Assembly: GCA_964487255.1 (NCBI GenBank)
Contig: CAZAQV010000001.1
Coordinates: forward strand, 186,001 to 250,000
Direction of reading: 5' to 3'
Source of the DNA: CAZAQV01 sp964487255
GTDB taxonomy: Bacteria > Myxococcota_A > Polyangia > Polyangiales > CAZAQV01
DNA: 64,000 nucleotides
Shown: piece by piece, positions 8,141 through 16,903 of the stretch
Layout of the letters: each line of letters opens with the position of its first letter
Position numbering within the stretch: the stretch's first letter is position 1
Notes under the pieces: generated by a model
Seen by the model: only the letters and a program-made list of their open reading frames with translations
Told to the model about the DNA's origin: nothing
The model's database searches: none
Translations under genes and position numbers: made by a program

Positions 8141-9574
8141 ATGGACTATCAGGAGCCCTATGCCTTCTTTGAATGGGTACGTCAGTTTGGGTTCATCAAT
8201 CCCTTTAGCGAGGCACGACGACAGCTCGACCGAGAGTTGCGACAACGATATGGCTCCGCGAAAGAACCGCTCGCCTGGGCGGTCGCACAAACTCAGGCAC
8301 AGCTGGCGAACGCACCTGCGCCGGAGAACGACCACCAGCGAGGCCTCGAAGAGCACGCCCACATCTTCATCGCGTTCTTTAGCTACTACACCGAAATCGA
8401 TGAATACCTGCAGCGGACGCTGCGAGGCGAAGACCCGGAGCCGCTTTTTGCAGGCGAGGTCTGGGTGCGGCTGCGCCACGGGGGCATCTCGGTGGAACGT
8501 GCCAAGCACATCTTGGAGCTGCTCTTTCAAATGCGTCGCGCCTACTTCTTCATCGATCGGTGGCTGATCGGCAAAGCGCCATGCATGAGAGACGTTCGCG
8601 AAGCGCTCTGGAACAGCATCTTCTCCTACGACGTCACGCGCTACGAACGCTTTCTGTGGGAACGGATGGAGGACTTTTCGACCATCTTGCTGGGAGAGAC
8701 AGGGACGGGTAAAGGCCAGGCCGCCGCCGCGATCGGTCGCTCCGCACACATTGCCTACGACCCGAAGCGCAAGCGCTTTGCGCACTCGTTCTTGGACGCC
8801 TTTGTGCCGATCAACCTCAGCGAGTTTCCAGAAACGCTGATCGAATCCGAACTCTTTGGTCACAAAAAAGGCGCCTTCACAGGTGCCAATGAGAGCCAAG
8901 AGGGACTGCTCGCTCGCTGCCCGGAGAATGGTTCGGTGTTTCTCGACGAGATCGGCGAAGTGAGCGTCAGCACCCAAGTCAAACTGCTGCGCGTAATTCA
9001 AGAGCGCCGTTTTCGCCCCCTCGGTTCACGAGACACCAAGCGCTTCCACGGGCGCATCATTGCGGCCACCCACCGCGACCTGTCGCAACGCATCGCCGAT
9101 GGCTCGTTTCGCGAAGACTTCTACCACCGACTGGCAACGCACTCAATTTGGATGCCGTCATTACGCCAGCGCCTCCAAGAAGATCGCAATGAGCTACCGC
9201 TGTTGGTCGGCACCGTGCTCACACGAATCTTTGGTGAGTCGCGCAAGGAACTGCAAGAACAAGTCGGGGCCGAGATCCTTGCAGGCATGCCCAAGAACTA
9301 CCCCTGGCCCGGCAACGTGCGCGAGCTCGAACAGCGCGTGCGCCAGGTGCTGCTTTCGGGCGAAGTCTCGCTGACGACGGCCGCGCCGACGGGCGTTCCA
9401 GAGCGGTCAGACTTGTCCGAGCTCTTGCGGGAGACCGAGCTCGACGCCCAAGGGCTGCTCGCGCTCTACTGTGCCAAACAATACGAGCGTCACGGCAGCT
9501 ACGCCGACGTCGCGCGCATCAGCGGACTCGACCGACGCACCGTCAAAAAACACGTCCTCGCCGCCCGCACGTAA
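8141..9574 (+). CDS. Sigma-54-dependent transcriptional activator
   Basis: 477 aa. The AAA+ domain spans about residues 175-400: Walker A GETGTGKGQ (from 185), GAFTGA sigma-54 loop (244-249), Walker B GSVFLDEIG, then REDFYHRL and YPWPGNVRELEQRV. The C-terminal HTH is GSYADVARISGLDRRTVKKH. The N-terminal ~170 residues are helical and match no REC, GAF or PAS domain I recognise, so the signal is unknown. Intact GAFTGA indicates true sigma-54 contact. ATG 8141 follows the leader-peptide stop; ATG 8132 and TTG 8096 are in-frame alternatives. It is divergent from a PlsC-like gene that has a -24/-12 element. Confidence 0.92.
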   Translation: MDYQEPYAFFEWVRQFGFINPFSEARRQLDRELRQRYGSAKEPLAWAVAQTQAQLANAPAPENDHQRGLEEHAHIFIAFFSYYTEIDEYLQRTLRGEDPEPLFAGEVWVRLRHGGISVERAKHILELLFQMRRAYFFIDRWLIGKAPCMRDVREALWNSIFSYDVTRYERFLWERMEDFSTILLGETGTGKGQAAAAIGRSAHIAYDPKRKRFAHSFLDAFVPINLSEFPETLIESELFGHKKGAFTGANESQEGLLARCPENGSVFLDEIGEVSVSTQVKLLRVIQERRFRPLGSRDTKRFHGRIIAATHRDLSQRIADGSFREDFYHRLATHSIWMPSLRQRLQEDRNELPLLVGTVLTRIFGESRKELQEQVGAEILAGMPKNYPWPGNVRELEQRVRQVLLSGEVSLTTAAPTGVPERSDLSELLRETELDAQGLLALYCAKQYERHGSYADVARISGLDRRTVKKHVLAART

Positions 9575-9644
9575 ACTTGGGGACGCGCCTCCAGCGTCAA
9601 CTTGTTTGGATAGGTTTACGCCCTGGCTGCGTCCCCAAGTTTAC
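9571..9644. terminator. 16-bp perfect inverted repeat between convergent genes
   Basis: GTAAACTTGGGGACGC (9571-9586, including the activator stop codon) is repeated inverted as GCGTCCCCAAGTTTAC (9629-9644), with a 42-nt loop. It could be a bidirectional terminator, but the long loop and GGGGACG...CGTCCCC ends also resemble a small REP/MITE-like element. The activator uses the TAA inside the left arm. Confidence 0.5.
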
Positions 9645-9646
9645 GG

Positions 9647-10963
9647 TCACTCGACAACTTTGATGTAGTCCACGCGCAGCGTCGCATCTTGAACTTCGAC
9701 GTTCGAGAAGCCCACCCAAAAGTTGTCGGGGAGTGCCACGCGCACCATCATCTCTGTGGTTGGTGCCTCGGATGAAATGCTCACTTCGTGCCAAACTCCG
9801 CGCACGTGCTCTTCGTCAAGCCAGACTTGGGTTCCTTGCTTGCCGTGTGGGGCCACGCCGATCGTAGGACGATAGTTCTTCTCGAATTGCTCACGACCGT
9901 AATCATCTCCGAACCACATCACTTGTCCTTCGTACCAGAGCCGGACCGACACCGTCGTAAACGGGGTCTCTGAAGTCAGCCGTACTTCGGTTTCGAGTGA
10001 CTCCGCGCAACTGCTGATCGAACCACCGTCGCACGCTTGTGCATCGAAGTCCTCGCTGGTGCCCGAGTCGTTGGGAAATCGGATCGAAAGAAGTTGTGCC
10101 TCGGAACTCGTGACGTTGCCTTCGACATCCTCAAGTTCAGGAAAATCGATGCTCTGCACCGCATCCGCGTCCCACCAACCATTGGGCTCTAGGACCACAC
10201 CCGCGAGAAACTCCTGATCAGCGGGCACCACATAGTCAAAGTCTTCTATGCTCAGTTCAATCGTATTCGCCACCACGGAGGCGGCAATCGGCTCTGAGAA
10301 AACAACGTGTAGGGGGGACCAAGGCGCGAACTCATCTTGGCTCACGCGAAACTCAGGAGATACGGTGTCGGGGGCGAATGAGAGCGTACCCCTCATCTCG
10401 GCGTTTTCGCCAACATGGTTGTCCACCAAGCGTGACTCTTCACCCGCGAACGTTGCTTGACCGCGGGGCTGCAAACCGGAATCGGTTCGTTCAAACCCAA
10501 AGGTAAGTTTGGTGATGTCAGAGGAATATAGCGACTCGTACGACACTTCCGATGGAACATGACCAGCACGGCCCCAACCCTCAAACGAGCAAGAGTCCGG
10601 GTTCCACTCTAAACAGTCGCGTCCGCCCCAGCGCACCGACAAACATGCCTCGGGCACATCTCCATTGTCACGCAGGTGGATCACCATGTCGCTGGTCAGT
10701 ACGAGCGGCTCGTGCCATTCTTCGCCGGAACTGCCGGACGTCTCAAGTTCCGGGTCGACGTAGGACGCTGTCTCACCAAGCAAGGCAAACGACCGCCAAC
10801 GCGTCGGCTCACCCGTGCTCTGATACGTGCAAGGGTCGATCGTGCCCGGCGGCTGGTTGATGCCCGGCGGCTGGTTCATGCTCGGCGGGTCGCTCATGCT
10901 TGCGTTCGAGCATGCGGTGGCGGTCAATAACAGGACGGTGAGGGAGAAGCGAAGTTGAATCAT
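9647..10963 (-). CDS. Lipoprotein of unknown function
   Basis: 438 aa. Signal MIQLRFSLTVLLLTATAC with a lipobox cysteine, then Pro/Asn-rich NQPPG repeats, then a body of beta-rich segments. TVSPEFRVSQDEFAPWSPLHVVFSEPIAA resembles a bacterial Ig-like/Big domain. The C-terminal ~110 residues (from TPFTTVSVRLWYEGQVMWFG to LRVDYIKVVE) look like a jelly-roll, carbohydrate-binding type domain. Surface or periplasmic localisation is likely. ATG 10963 is preferred to ATG 10981 because the signal peptide starts there. No operon partners. Confidence 0.75.
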   Translation of the reverse strand: MIQLRFSLTVLLLTATACSNASMSDPPSMNQPPGINQPPGTIDPCTYQSTGEPTRWRSFALLGETASYVDPELETSGSSGEEWHEPLVLTSDMVIHLRDNGDVPEACLSVRWGGRDCLEWNPDSCSFEGWGRAGHVPSEVSYESLYSSDITKLTFGFERTDSGLQPRGQATFAGEESRLVDNHVGENAEMRGTLSFAPDTVSPEFRVSQDEFAPWSPLHVVFSEPIAASVVANTIELSIEDFDYVVPADQEFLAGVVLEPNGWWDADAVQSIDFPELEDVEGNVTSSEAQLLSIRFPNDSGTSEDFDAQACDGGSISSCAESLETEVRLTSETPFTTVSVRLWYEGQVMWFGDDYGREQFEKNYRPTIGVAPHGKQGTQVWLDEEHVRGVWHEVSISSEAPTTEMMVRVALPDNFWVGFSNVEVQDATLRVDYIKVVE

Positions 10964-11141
10964 GACCGCATGATTGAGCAAAGGCCATGCCCGTCACCAC
11001 ACGACCAAAGCAATGTAATTATTTCGCTTATTTAGTCTCACGCTTGGCACACCCTGCGCCGCGCTGTGCCAACCACGGCACGCGTGTCCGGCACACCCAG
11101 CAAGCGCTTCCTGGGTCATCCGCGTGCGTTTCGCGCCACAC

Positions 11142-11828
11142 ATGTGCACGGCACTCACGGTTGCACCAACGCACATCGCGTGCGTCGCCAATAATCACAC
11201 ACGAAACTCACTTGGCACCGCGCTTGCTCTCTTCGTCACCGATGACGTCAGGTTCATTGAGTCCAATCCGGCTAGCTCTCACAGACGACCCGCTCTCTCC
11301 TTTATCGCACCATGGTGCGCTGACGCGAGTCGCATCGTCGACGTGGGATGCGGCACGGGCTTCGTCTCGTACCATCTCGGGGCGACGCTGGATTGTGAAG
11401 TCATCGGCGTCGACATCACACCGAAAACGATAGCCCCTATCGACTATCGCCCTTTCGACGGACGTTGGCTTCCGTTCACGGATGCCTCCTTCGACGCTGC
11501 GATCTGCACCTTTGTTCTGCACCACAGTCAAGACGCTCCGAGTCTACTCAAAGAAATGCACCGACTCGTACGTCCCGGCGGAGCGCTCGTTGTCTACGAA
11601 GACCTTCCTACCACGAGCTGGGATCGACTGGTTTGCCGCCTGCATGACCGACGCTGGCGCTCGCGTACTGGGCCCTGTCACTTTCGCGCAGCCCGAGAGT
11701 GGGCTGCACTCTGTACGGACACGGGCTTTGCTCTGCGCTCGCACACGACCCTTTCGCGATTCCGCGATTTCACCCATCCCGTGCAACGGTGCCAGCTCGT
11801 TGCTACGCGGGTGGCGCCACGTCGCTAA
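11142..11828 (+). CDS. Class I SAM-dependent methyltransferase
   Basis: About 228 aa. Motif I is RIVDVGCGTGFVSYHLG, motif II VIGVDITPKT, motif III-like FDAAICTFVLHHSQD, then LLKEMHRLVRPGGALVVYED, all typical of UbiE/type 11 methyltransferases. The acceptor is unknown. The start is uncertain: ATG 11142 is used, GTG 11124 is possible, and neither has a good ribosome-binding site. A strong sigma-54-like sequence at 11212-11228 lies inside the 5' part, so a later start cannot be ruled out. It stands alone, convergent with the FMN reductase gene. Confidence 0.8.
   Translation: MCTALTVAPTHIACVANNHTRNSLGTALALFVTDDVRFIESNPASSHRRPALSFIAPWCADASRIVDVGCGTGFVSYHLGATLDCEVIGVDITPKTIAPIDYRPFDGRWLPFTDASFDAAICTFVLHHSQDAPSLLKEMHRLVRPGGALVVYEDLPTTSWDRLVCRLHDRRWRSRTGPCHFRAAREWAALCTDTGFALRSHTTLSRFRDFTHPVQRCQLVATRVAPRR
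11212..11228 (+). promoter_or_regulatory. Sigma-54-like sequence inside the methyltransferase 5' end
   Basis: TTGGCACCGCGCTTGCT has GG and GC 10 nt apart and matches both the -24 and -12 boxes. It overlaps apparent coding sequence, and no clear in-frame start lies downstream of it before the SAM motif, so it may be chance. Confidence 0.3.
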
Positions 11829-11878
11829 ACGACTGCGCTCTGGGTATGGCCACGGACGAGGACAAGGCCCTGGCGATT

Positions 11879-12427
11879 CTATTCGTGTCGGGTACCGAGC
11901 CAGTCGGCAAACCCATCCATGAAGCCCTCCAGTCGCTTCTGGGTATCCGCGTCGATGAGTTGACCGTCTTCAAACTTCTTGTGTGCGGCGGCAAGGGCAA
12001 AGTCGGGACTGACGTACACATGACTCAGCATGCCGTACAGGATGTTGCGCATGTGTTGCTGTGCGCGTGCGCCTCCGATCGTGCTCCTAGACGCGCTCAT
12101 CACGGCCACCGGCTTTGCGGCGAAGACCGACTTGTAGGCAGGACGCGATGCCCAATCGATGGCGTTCTTAAGCACACCAGGAACACTGTAGTTGTACTCA
12201 GGCGTCACGATCAACACCGCATCGGCAGCCGCAATCTGATCGATGAATCGCTGCGCGGCGACGGGTTTGTCGTCGGTGTTTTGATCCTCATTGTAATGCG
12301 GAATGTCGTCGATGGTCGCCACCTCGAGCGCGATACGATCGCTCGCAATCCCCGCCGCGCGCAGAAGCGCACTGTTGTAGGAGCCTCTGCGCAGGCTTCC
12401 GCTGATTCCCAAAACTTGAAACGCCAT
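11879..12427 (-). CDS. NADPH-dependent FMN reductase family protein
   Basis: 182 aa flavodoxin-like protein. The phosphate-binding loop is GISGSLRRGSYNSALLRA, with VLIVTPEYNYSVPGVLKNAIDWASRP forming the second flavin contact, as in ChrR/YieF quinone or azo reductases. Cytoplasmic. It lies 20 bp downstream of the pirin gene, likely one transcript. The pair suggests quinone or flavonoid detoxification (inference from family roles). Confidence 0.92.
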   Translation of the reverse strand: MAFQVLGISGSLRRGSYNSALLRAAGIASDRIALEVATIDDIPHYNEDQNTDDKPVAAQRFIDQIAAADAVLIVTPEYNYSVPGVLKNAIDWASRPAYKSVFAAKPVAVMSASRSTIGGARAQQHMRNILYGMLSHVYVSPDFALAAAHKKFEDGQLIDADTQKRLEGFMDGFADWLGTRHE

Positions 12428-12447
12428 AATGGTTCTTCACACCTTTT

Positions 12448-13146
12448 CTATCGAAGATCAAACAATAGAAAATGAGCACCTTCGTCCGAATCGAACAAAA
12501 TGCTTCTTTGCTCGCCAATCGCGGCACCATCGCCCGACTGGAGTTCATGACCATCAAGATCGAGCGAACCTTCGATGACTTGCACCCAAGCGTATCGCTG
12601 CCCGTCGAAGTGGTGCGCGAGCGATGCGTCTTTCTCGAGGATACTGCTGTAAAGGCGAACATCCTGGTCAATGCGGATGGAGTCTTCAGCTCCATCCGGC
12701 GAAGCCACGAGCTTGAGTTGGTTGCGCCGCGCCTGCGCGTCGAAGTGCGCTTGCGCGTAGCTTGGTGCGCGCCCGCGAGCCCGCGGTTTTACCCAAATTT
12801 GTAAGAAGCGAAGTGTTTCATCTTGGGCGTGGTTGTACTCGCTGTGGGTTACGCCGGATCCTGCACTCATGCGTTGCACGTCACCGGGACGAATCACCGA
12901 ACCGTTGCCCATGCTGTCTTTGTGCTCAAGCGCACCTTCGACTACGTACGAGATGATCTCCATGTCGCGGTGCGGGTGCGTCGGAAAGCCCGCGCCTGGC
13001 GCAACCCGGTCCTCGTTGATCACGAGCAAGTCGCGAAAGCCCACGAAGCGAGGGTCGTAATAGCCCGCGAACGAGAATGTGTGTTTGCTCTGCAGCCAGC
13101 CGTGGTCGGCATGCCCGCGTTCATCGGAGCGACGGATTTGAATCAT
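12448..13146 (-). CDS. Pirin family protein (YhhW-like)
   Basis: 232 aa bicupin. The N-terminal cupin holds FPTHPHRDMEIISYVVEGALEHKDS, with the metal-binding His and Glu set (HPHRDMEI, E, H) typical of pirins, then DVQRMSAGSGVTHSEYN. The C-terminal cupin is degenerate. YhhW-type pirins have quercetin 2,3-dioxygenase activity in vitro. First gene of a two-gene unit with the FMN reductase. Confidence 0.93.
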   Translation of the reverse strand: MIQIRRSDERGHADHGWLQSKHTFSFAGYYDPRFVGFRDLLVINEDRVAPGAGFPTHPHRDMEIISYVVEGALEHKDSMGNGSVIRPGDVQRMSAGSGVTHSEYNHAQDETLRFLQIWVKPRARGRAPSYAQAHFDAQARRNQLKLVASPDGAEDSIRIDQDVRLYSSILEKDASLAHHFDGQRYAWVQVIEGSLDLDGHELQSGDGAAIGEQRSILFDSDEGAHFLLFDLR

Positions 13147-13240
13147 CTCTTTAAGATAGTCCGCTCATCGGCCCCGACTAGGGCAAGTGGTGAAATGCTG
13201 CGTTCCAGGCGTGGGACGGTCCCCAACGGCTGCCTTTCAT

Positions 13241-14509
13241 TCAGGGCTTGTTGGTTCCGAATAGGATACGCGGCAAGGAGGTGATCTTGCGGACCATTGC
13301 ACGCTGCTCGTCGGTCAAGTTCGTCTTGACGTGCTGGCGAACCTTCACGAACCATTCGTTAAACTTGTTCTGCTGCCGCGTCGTCACGGTATTCAAGTAC
13401 GTGGATGCAATGATCTTGCGGGCATCTTCAGGACGCGTCTCGTAGAGCGCCGATCCGGGAAACGTTTCACGAAGCAGCGCGCGGCGGCGAAGTCGCTCAG
13501 GCATGAGCAACCCGCGTCGCGAGCCGTTGGAGATGAAATCGCGAACATTGTACGTACGATCGGCCGCAGGCTTGAGCGAAGCCGGCTTCGCTCCCGGAGT
13601 TACGAGCAGATTATAGGGCGAGGGTGGGTATTCAGCGCCAGTCGGGGGAAGGACTTCGTGAGGAAAGAGAATTTTTTGTCCTTCTGTGTACAGTTCTCGG
13701 GCAGCGGTGAAGGAGTCGACCAAATCGACAGAACGGCTTCTGACGAGGCTTTCAGAGAAAACGGGCGTGAAACTGCGCGGGACCTCGACCTCAAAGCCAT
13801 ACTTTGCGCTCTCAAACGCTTCGACGAGTGCGAAGACATGATCTGACGAAAGCGTTGTTCGTGCGCGCATCTCCACAACGAGGTCTTCGGCCCTCTTCTG
13901 CAACGCCTCCCATCTGCGCGCATCCGCATTCAGCTCAGCAAAGGCTTGTGAATATTGTGTACGCATCGTGGCAAGAACATGTGGAAGTGTCTCATTGAGC
14001 GCGCGATCATAGACTTTCCGGAGCCCGACAAGGGGAGCAGCACCCTTTGCCTCGCTGCGAGCCAAGAGGCGCATTGCGCTCTCATATTCGTTTGGTGCAG
14101 GCGAGTGGGTTACAGCAGCTTCACCGCCGACATTACGCAACGCTTCAGGAACCAATGCGCGCCCAACACCTGCACCATCCTGACGCTTAAAGGCGGTCGC
14201 CAACGCATCCTTAAAACGGTACGCATCAACGCTAGCGCGCGCTACATCCGGCAACTGATCGAGCATCGAAAACAGGCGCGCCGCGCTAAGGGCTGCTTCG
14301 GATCGCATGCCCACGGATGGCAAAACTTGTTGCGTCGCCGAGGGCGCTGCTGTGCTTCGCTCAGCGATCGACCTCTCAAAGCCGCGACTTAGCTGCGGCA
14401 GCATCGAGACGCCGAGAACACCGACAGTCGTAAGCAGCAGAGCTGTGGGAATACTCACGCCACCCTCACGCCGCAGGGCGCGCACCATTGCTCTTGCTTG
14501 CCAACTCAT
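13241..14509 (-). CDS. Membrane-anchored protein with pilin-like N-terminus, function unknown
   Basis: 422 aa from ATG 14509 (MSWQARAMVRALRREGG). A single hydrophobic helix (VSIPTALLLTTVGVLGVSML) follows a basic RREGG sequence, a layout reminiscent of Flp/Tad pilin or pseudopilin leaders. The remaining ~370 residues are Ala/Arg-rich and mainly helical, with no motif I recognise. An ATG at 14539 is an alternative start. Similar short-leader, one-helix anchors occur in the HAD-like pair at 39411-42352, but the downstream domains differ. It lies upstream of and on the same strand as the pirin operon, with a gap of 94 bp. Confidence 0.6.
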   Translation of the reverse strand: MSWQARAMVRALRREGGVSIPTALLLTTVGVLGVSMLPQLSRGFERSIAERSTAAPSATQQVLPSVGMRSEAALSAARLFSMLDQLPDVARASVDAYRFKDALATAFKRQDGAGVGRALVPEALRNVGGEAAVTHSPAPNEYESAMRLLARSEAKGAAPLVGLRKVYDRALNETLPHVLATMRTQYSQAFAELNADARRWEALQKRAEDLVVEMRARTTLSSDHVFALVEAFESAKYGFEVEVPRSFTPVFSESLVRSRSVDLVDSFTAARELYTEGQKILFPHEVLPPTGAEYPPSPYNLLVTPGAKPASLKPAADRTYNVRDFISNGSRRGLLMPERLRRRALLRETFPGSALYETRPEDARKIIASTYLNTVTTRQQNKFNEWFVKVRQHVKTNLTDEQRAMVRKITSLPRILFGTNKP

Positions 14510-14659
14510 GCAGCGGGACAGAAGCAAGATCAGGACCATCCTTTGGTCGCGTGCTTTTTCTTAGTCTTTTCAATCGTGAAGCTGTTCGGGAGCAAAAGCC
14601 AAAGCCCTGCTTGGCGCCGCGGGTGGCGACTGTTCTATCCAGGGTTTCCTCGTCGTCGG

Positions 14660-15763
14660 TTAGACATTGAAACGGAAGTGCATGATGTCGCCGTCTTGTA
14701 CGACGTACTCTTTGCCTTCGGTCGCCAGCTTGCCGGCAGACCGGACGGCGGCTTCACTGCCAAGCTCGATCAGGTCTTTCCACTGCATCACCTCGGCACG
14801 AATGAAACCGCGCTCGAAGTCGGAGTGAATCTTGCCCGCCGCCTGCGGTGCCTTGGTGCCTTTTTCAATCGTCCACGCATGCACTTCGGGATCGCCCGCC
14901 GTGAAGAAGGTGATCAAATTGAGCATCTCGTATCCGGTCCGAATGACCTGATTGAGTCCCGGCTCTTCAAGCCCGAGACTTTCGAGAAAGTCCGCTCGCT
15001 CCTCGCGCGGCAGCTGCATGATCTCCGCTTCAATGGCCGCGCTGATCGCGACCCAAGGTGCGCCCTGTCTGGCGGCGATTTGAGCGACTTGTCGGACCAG
15101 CGGGTCGTTTGCCGCATCGCCGATCTGGTCTTCTTTGACGTTCGCGACGTAGAAGAGTGGTTTGGTGGTGATCAGAAAGAGGTCGCGGAGGATCTTTTTT
15201 TCGTCCTCGTCATCGGTCGAAAACTTCGACGCGTTCTGCCCTTGGTCGAGGATCGCGCTGAGTTCCTCACAGACTCGCAAGGCTTTTTTCTCGATCGCAT
15301 CGCCGCTCTTCGACATTTTTTGAGCCTTCGCGAGCCGCTTTTGTACAGCGTCGAGGTCCTTGAGCTGAAGCTCCGTTTCGATGGTCTCGATGTCCGCAGC
15401 GGGGTCGACTCGGTTATCGACGTGCACCACGTTGTCGTCTTCAAAGCAGCGGACGACATGCGCGATGGCATCGGCTTCGCGGATGTTGCTTAGAAAGGCA
15501 TTGCCCTTGCCTTCCCCCTTCGAGGCACCGCGAACCAGGCCGGCAATATCGACGAAATCGACGGTCGCCGGCACGACTTTGGCCGGTGAAAAGTGAGCGA
15601 CGAGCTGATCAAAGCGTGGGTCGGGAACTGGAACAACGCCGTGGTTGGGCTCGATCGTGCAAAACGCGTAATTCGCGGCCTCCGCCTGTTTTGATGATAA
15701 GGAGTTGAAAAGGGTGGACTTTCCGACATTCGGAAGCCCGACGATACCGACCGACAAGCCCAT
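14660..15763 (-). CDS. ychF: Ribosome-binding ATPase YchF (Obg family)
   Basis: 367 aa, the usual length. P-loop GIVGLPNVGKSTLFNSLS, G2/G3 NYAFCTIEPNHG and DFVDIAGLVRGASKGEGKGNAFL, the degenerate NVKED G4 that makes YchF prefer ATP, and a C-terminal TGS-like domain (TFFTAGDPEVHAWTI...FRFNV). It binds ribosomes and is linked to translation-linked stress. ATG 15763 is the family start; an ATG six codons upstream (15781) reaches the repeat array. Divergent from the phoB-like gene across that array. Confidence 0.97.
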   Translation of the reverse strand: MGLSVGIVGLPNVGKSTLFNSLSSKQAEAANYAFCTIEPNHGVVPVPDPRFDQLVAHFSPAKVVPATVDFVDIAGLVRGASKGEGKGNAFLSNIREADAIAHVVRCFEDDNVVHVDNRVDPAADIETIETELQLKDLDAVQKRLAKAQKMSKSGDAIEKKALRVCEELSAILDQGQNASKFSTDDEDEKKILRDLFLITTKPLFYVANVKEDQIGDAANDPLVRQVAQIAARQGAPWVAISAAIEAEIMQLPREERADFLESLGLEEPGLNQVIRTGYEMLNLITFFTAGDPEVHAWTIEKGTKAPQAAGKIHSDFERGFIRAEVMQWKDLIELGSEAAVRSAGKLATEGKEYVVQDGDIMHFRFNV

Positions 15764-15781
15764 AGACGACCTATCTAACAC

Positions 15782-16076
15782 GTGATGAGGCCAGTGAGGC
15801 CGAGAAGTGCTGTGCTATCAGCACCGCGCTTCGAACCGAACGAGAGCCGAAGAACCGATGATTCTGCGTGATGAGGCCAGTGAGGCCGAGAAGTGCTGTG
15901 CTATCAGCACCGCGCTTCGAANNNNNNNNNNNNNNNNNNNNNNNNNNNNNNNNNNNNNNNNNNNNNNNNNNNNNNNNNNNNNNNNNNNNNNNNNNNNNNN
16001 NNNNNNNNNNNNNNNNNNNNNATTCTGCGTGATGAGGCCAGTGAGGCCGAGAAGTGCTGTGCTATCAGCACCGCGC
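15782..16076 (+). repeat. Hairpin repeat family, locus A (86-bp tandem array interrupted by a gap)
   Basis: Units start at 15782, 15868 and 16029 (GTGATGAGGCCAGTGAGG...), period 86 bp; the number hidden in the gap is unknown. Each has the hairpin GTGCTG-TGCTAT-CAGCAC and ends AGCCGAAGAACCGATG. The last unit diverges after the hairpin (16076). The 5' GTGATGAG and 3' AGCCG-GAAGAACC flanks are shared with loci B, C and D. It lies between the divergent ychF and phoB-like genes. Confidence 0.85.
15922..16021. other. 100-N assembly gap inside a tandem repeat
   Basis: Exactly 100 N, the usual placeholder for a gap of unknown size. It falls within the 86-bp array, so repeat collapse is the likely cause and copy number cannot be read. 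Confidence 0.98.
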
Positions 16077-16210
16077 GGCCCTTGTAGACTTCGCCGGCCA
16101 AAATTCCCGGAAAAGCAGCGTGACAAGTCCGTGACAACCACGTTTTCCGGCCGAATCCGGAGCCGCGCAGAGTGCAAGCGCGCAGAGATTGAGATACCAC
16201 TTCGCTCGTC

Positions 16211-16903
16211 ATGAGTGCGCTGTTGGTGGTCGAAGATGAAAAGGACCTGGCGGAACTGCTGGCGTTCAACCTCACGCAGGCCGGACACTCCGTCACCGTG
16301 GCCTACACGGGCGCTCGGGCGCTCAGCGCTGCGGCCGAGCAGCGACCAGACCTGGTCATTTTGGACCTGATGCTCCCCGATATTTCGGGGACCGAAGTTT
16401 GCCGCAACCTGCGCGCGCGTGAGGCCACGGCAAAAGTGCCGATCATCATGCTGACCGCGAAGGGCGCAGAGGCCGACCGGATCGCAGGCTTCGAGGCGGG
16501 AGCCGACGACTATGTCGTCAAGCCCTTTTCACCCAAGGAGCTGAGCCTTCGCGTCGATGCGATCCTTCGTCGCGCAAACGCAGGCAGCTCCTCCGTTGAG
16601 CAGCTGTTGCGTACCGGGGATCTCACGATCGACATCGCTAAGCACGAGGCCCGTTATCAAGGCGAGGCCGTCGATCTTACCCCCCTCGAGTTTCGCTTAC
16701 TGCGTGACCTCGCCGAACGCGCGGGCCGAGTGCAGCGCCGTGACGACCTGCTGGAACGCGTCTGGCAATACCAATCTGGCGTTGAGACACGCACGGTCGA
16801 CACCCACATCAAGCGGCTTCGCGAGAAACTCGGCGAGGCCGCGAAATACATTGAGACGATTCGCGGCGTAGGCTACCGGATGCGCGACGAGCCCGTGTCG
16901 TGA
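16211..16903 (+). CDS. phoB: PhoB-type response regulator
   Basis: 230 aa. Receiver domain with acidic pocket VEDE and phospho-acceptor Asp52 (VILDLMLPD), the TAK and KPF motifs, then an OmpR/PhoB winged helix (LTPLEFRLLRDLAERAGRVQ...TRTVDTHIKRLREKLG...GVGYRM). It is followed by a PhoR-like kinase, so the pair is probably the phosphate-starvation system; no pst or pho genes are nearby to confirm this. The stop TGA (16901-16903) lies within the GTGATGAG flank of repeat locus B. Confidence 0.9.
   Translation: MSALLVVEDEKDLAELLAFNLTQAGHSVTVAYTGARALSAAAEQRPDLVILDLMLPDISGTEVCRNLRAREATAKVPIIMLTAKGAEADRIAGFEAGADDYVVKPFSPKELSLRVDAILRRANAGSSSVEQLLRTGDLTIDIAKHEARYQGEAVDLTPLEFRLLRDLAERAGRVQRRDDLLERVWQYQSGVETRTVDTHIKRLREKLGEAAKYIETIRGVGYRMRDEPVS

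Noticed and set aside
12425..12436. Another copy of the GTGAAGAACCAT flank between the pirin and FMN reductase genes
   Set aside because: The 12-bp match lacks the hairpin and 5' flank, and GAAG serves as a ribosome-binding site there.
15782..16076. CRISPR array
   Set aside because: The array is a plain 86-bp tandem repeat with an internal hairpin and no unique spacers, and no cas genes are present.
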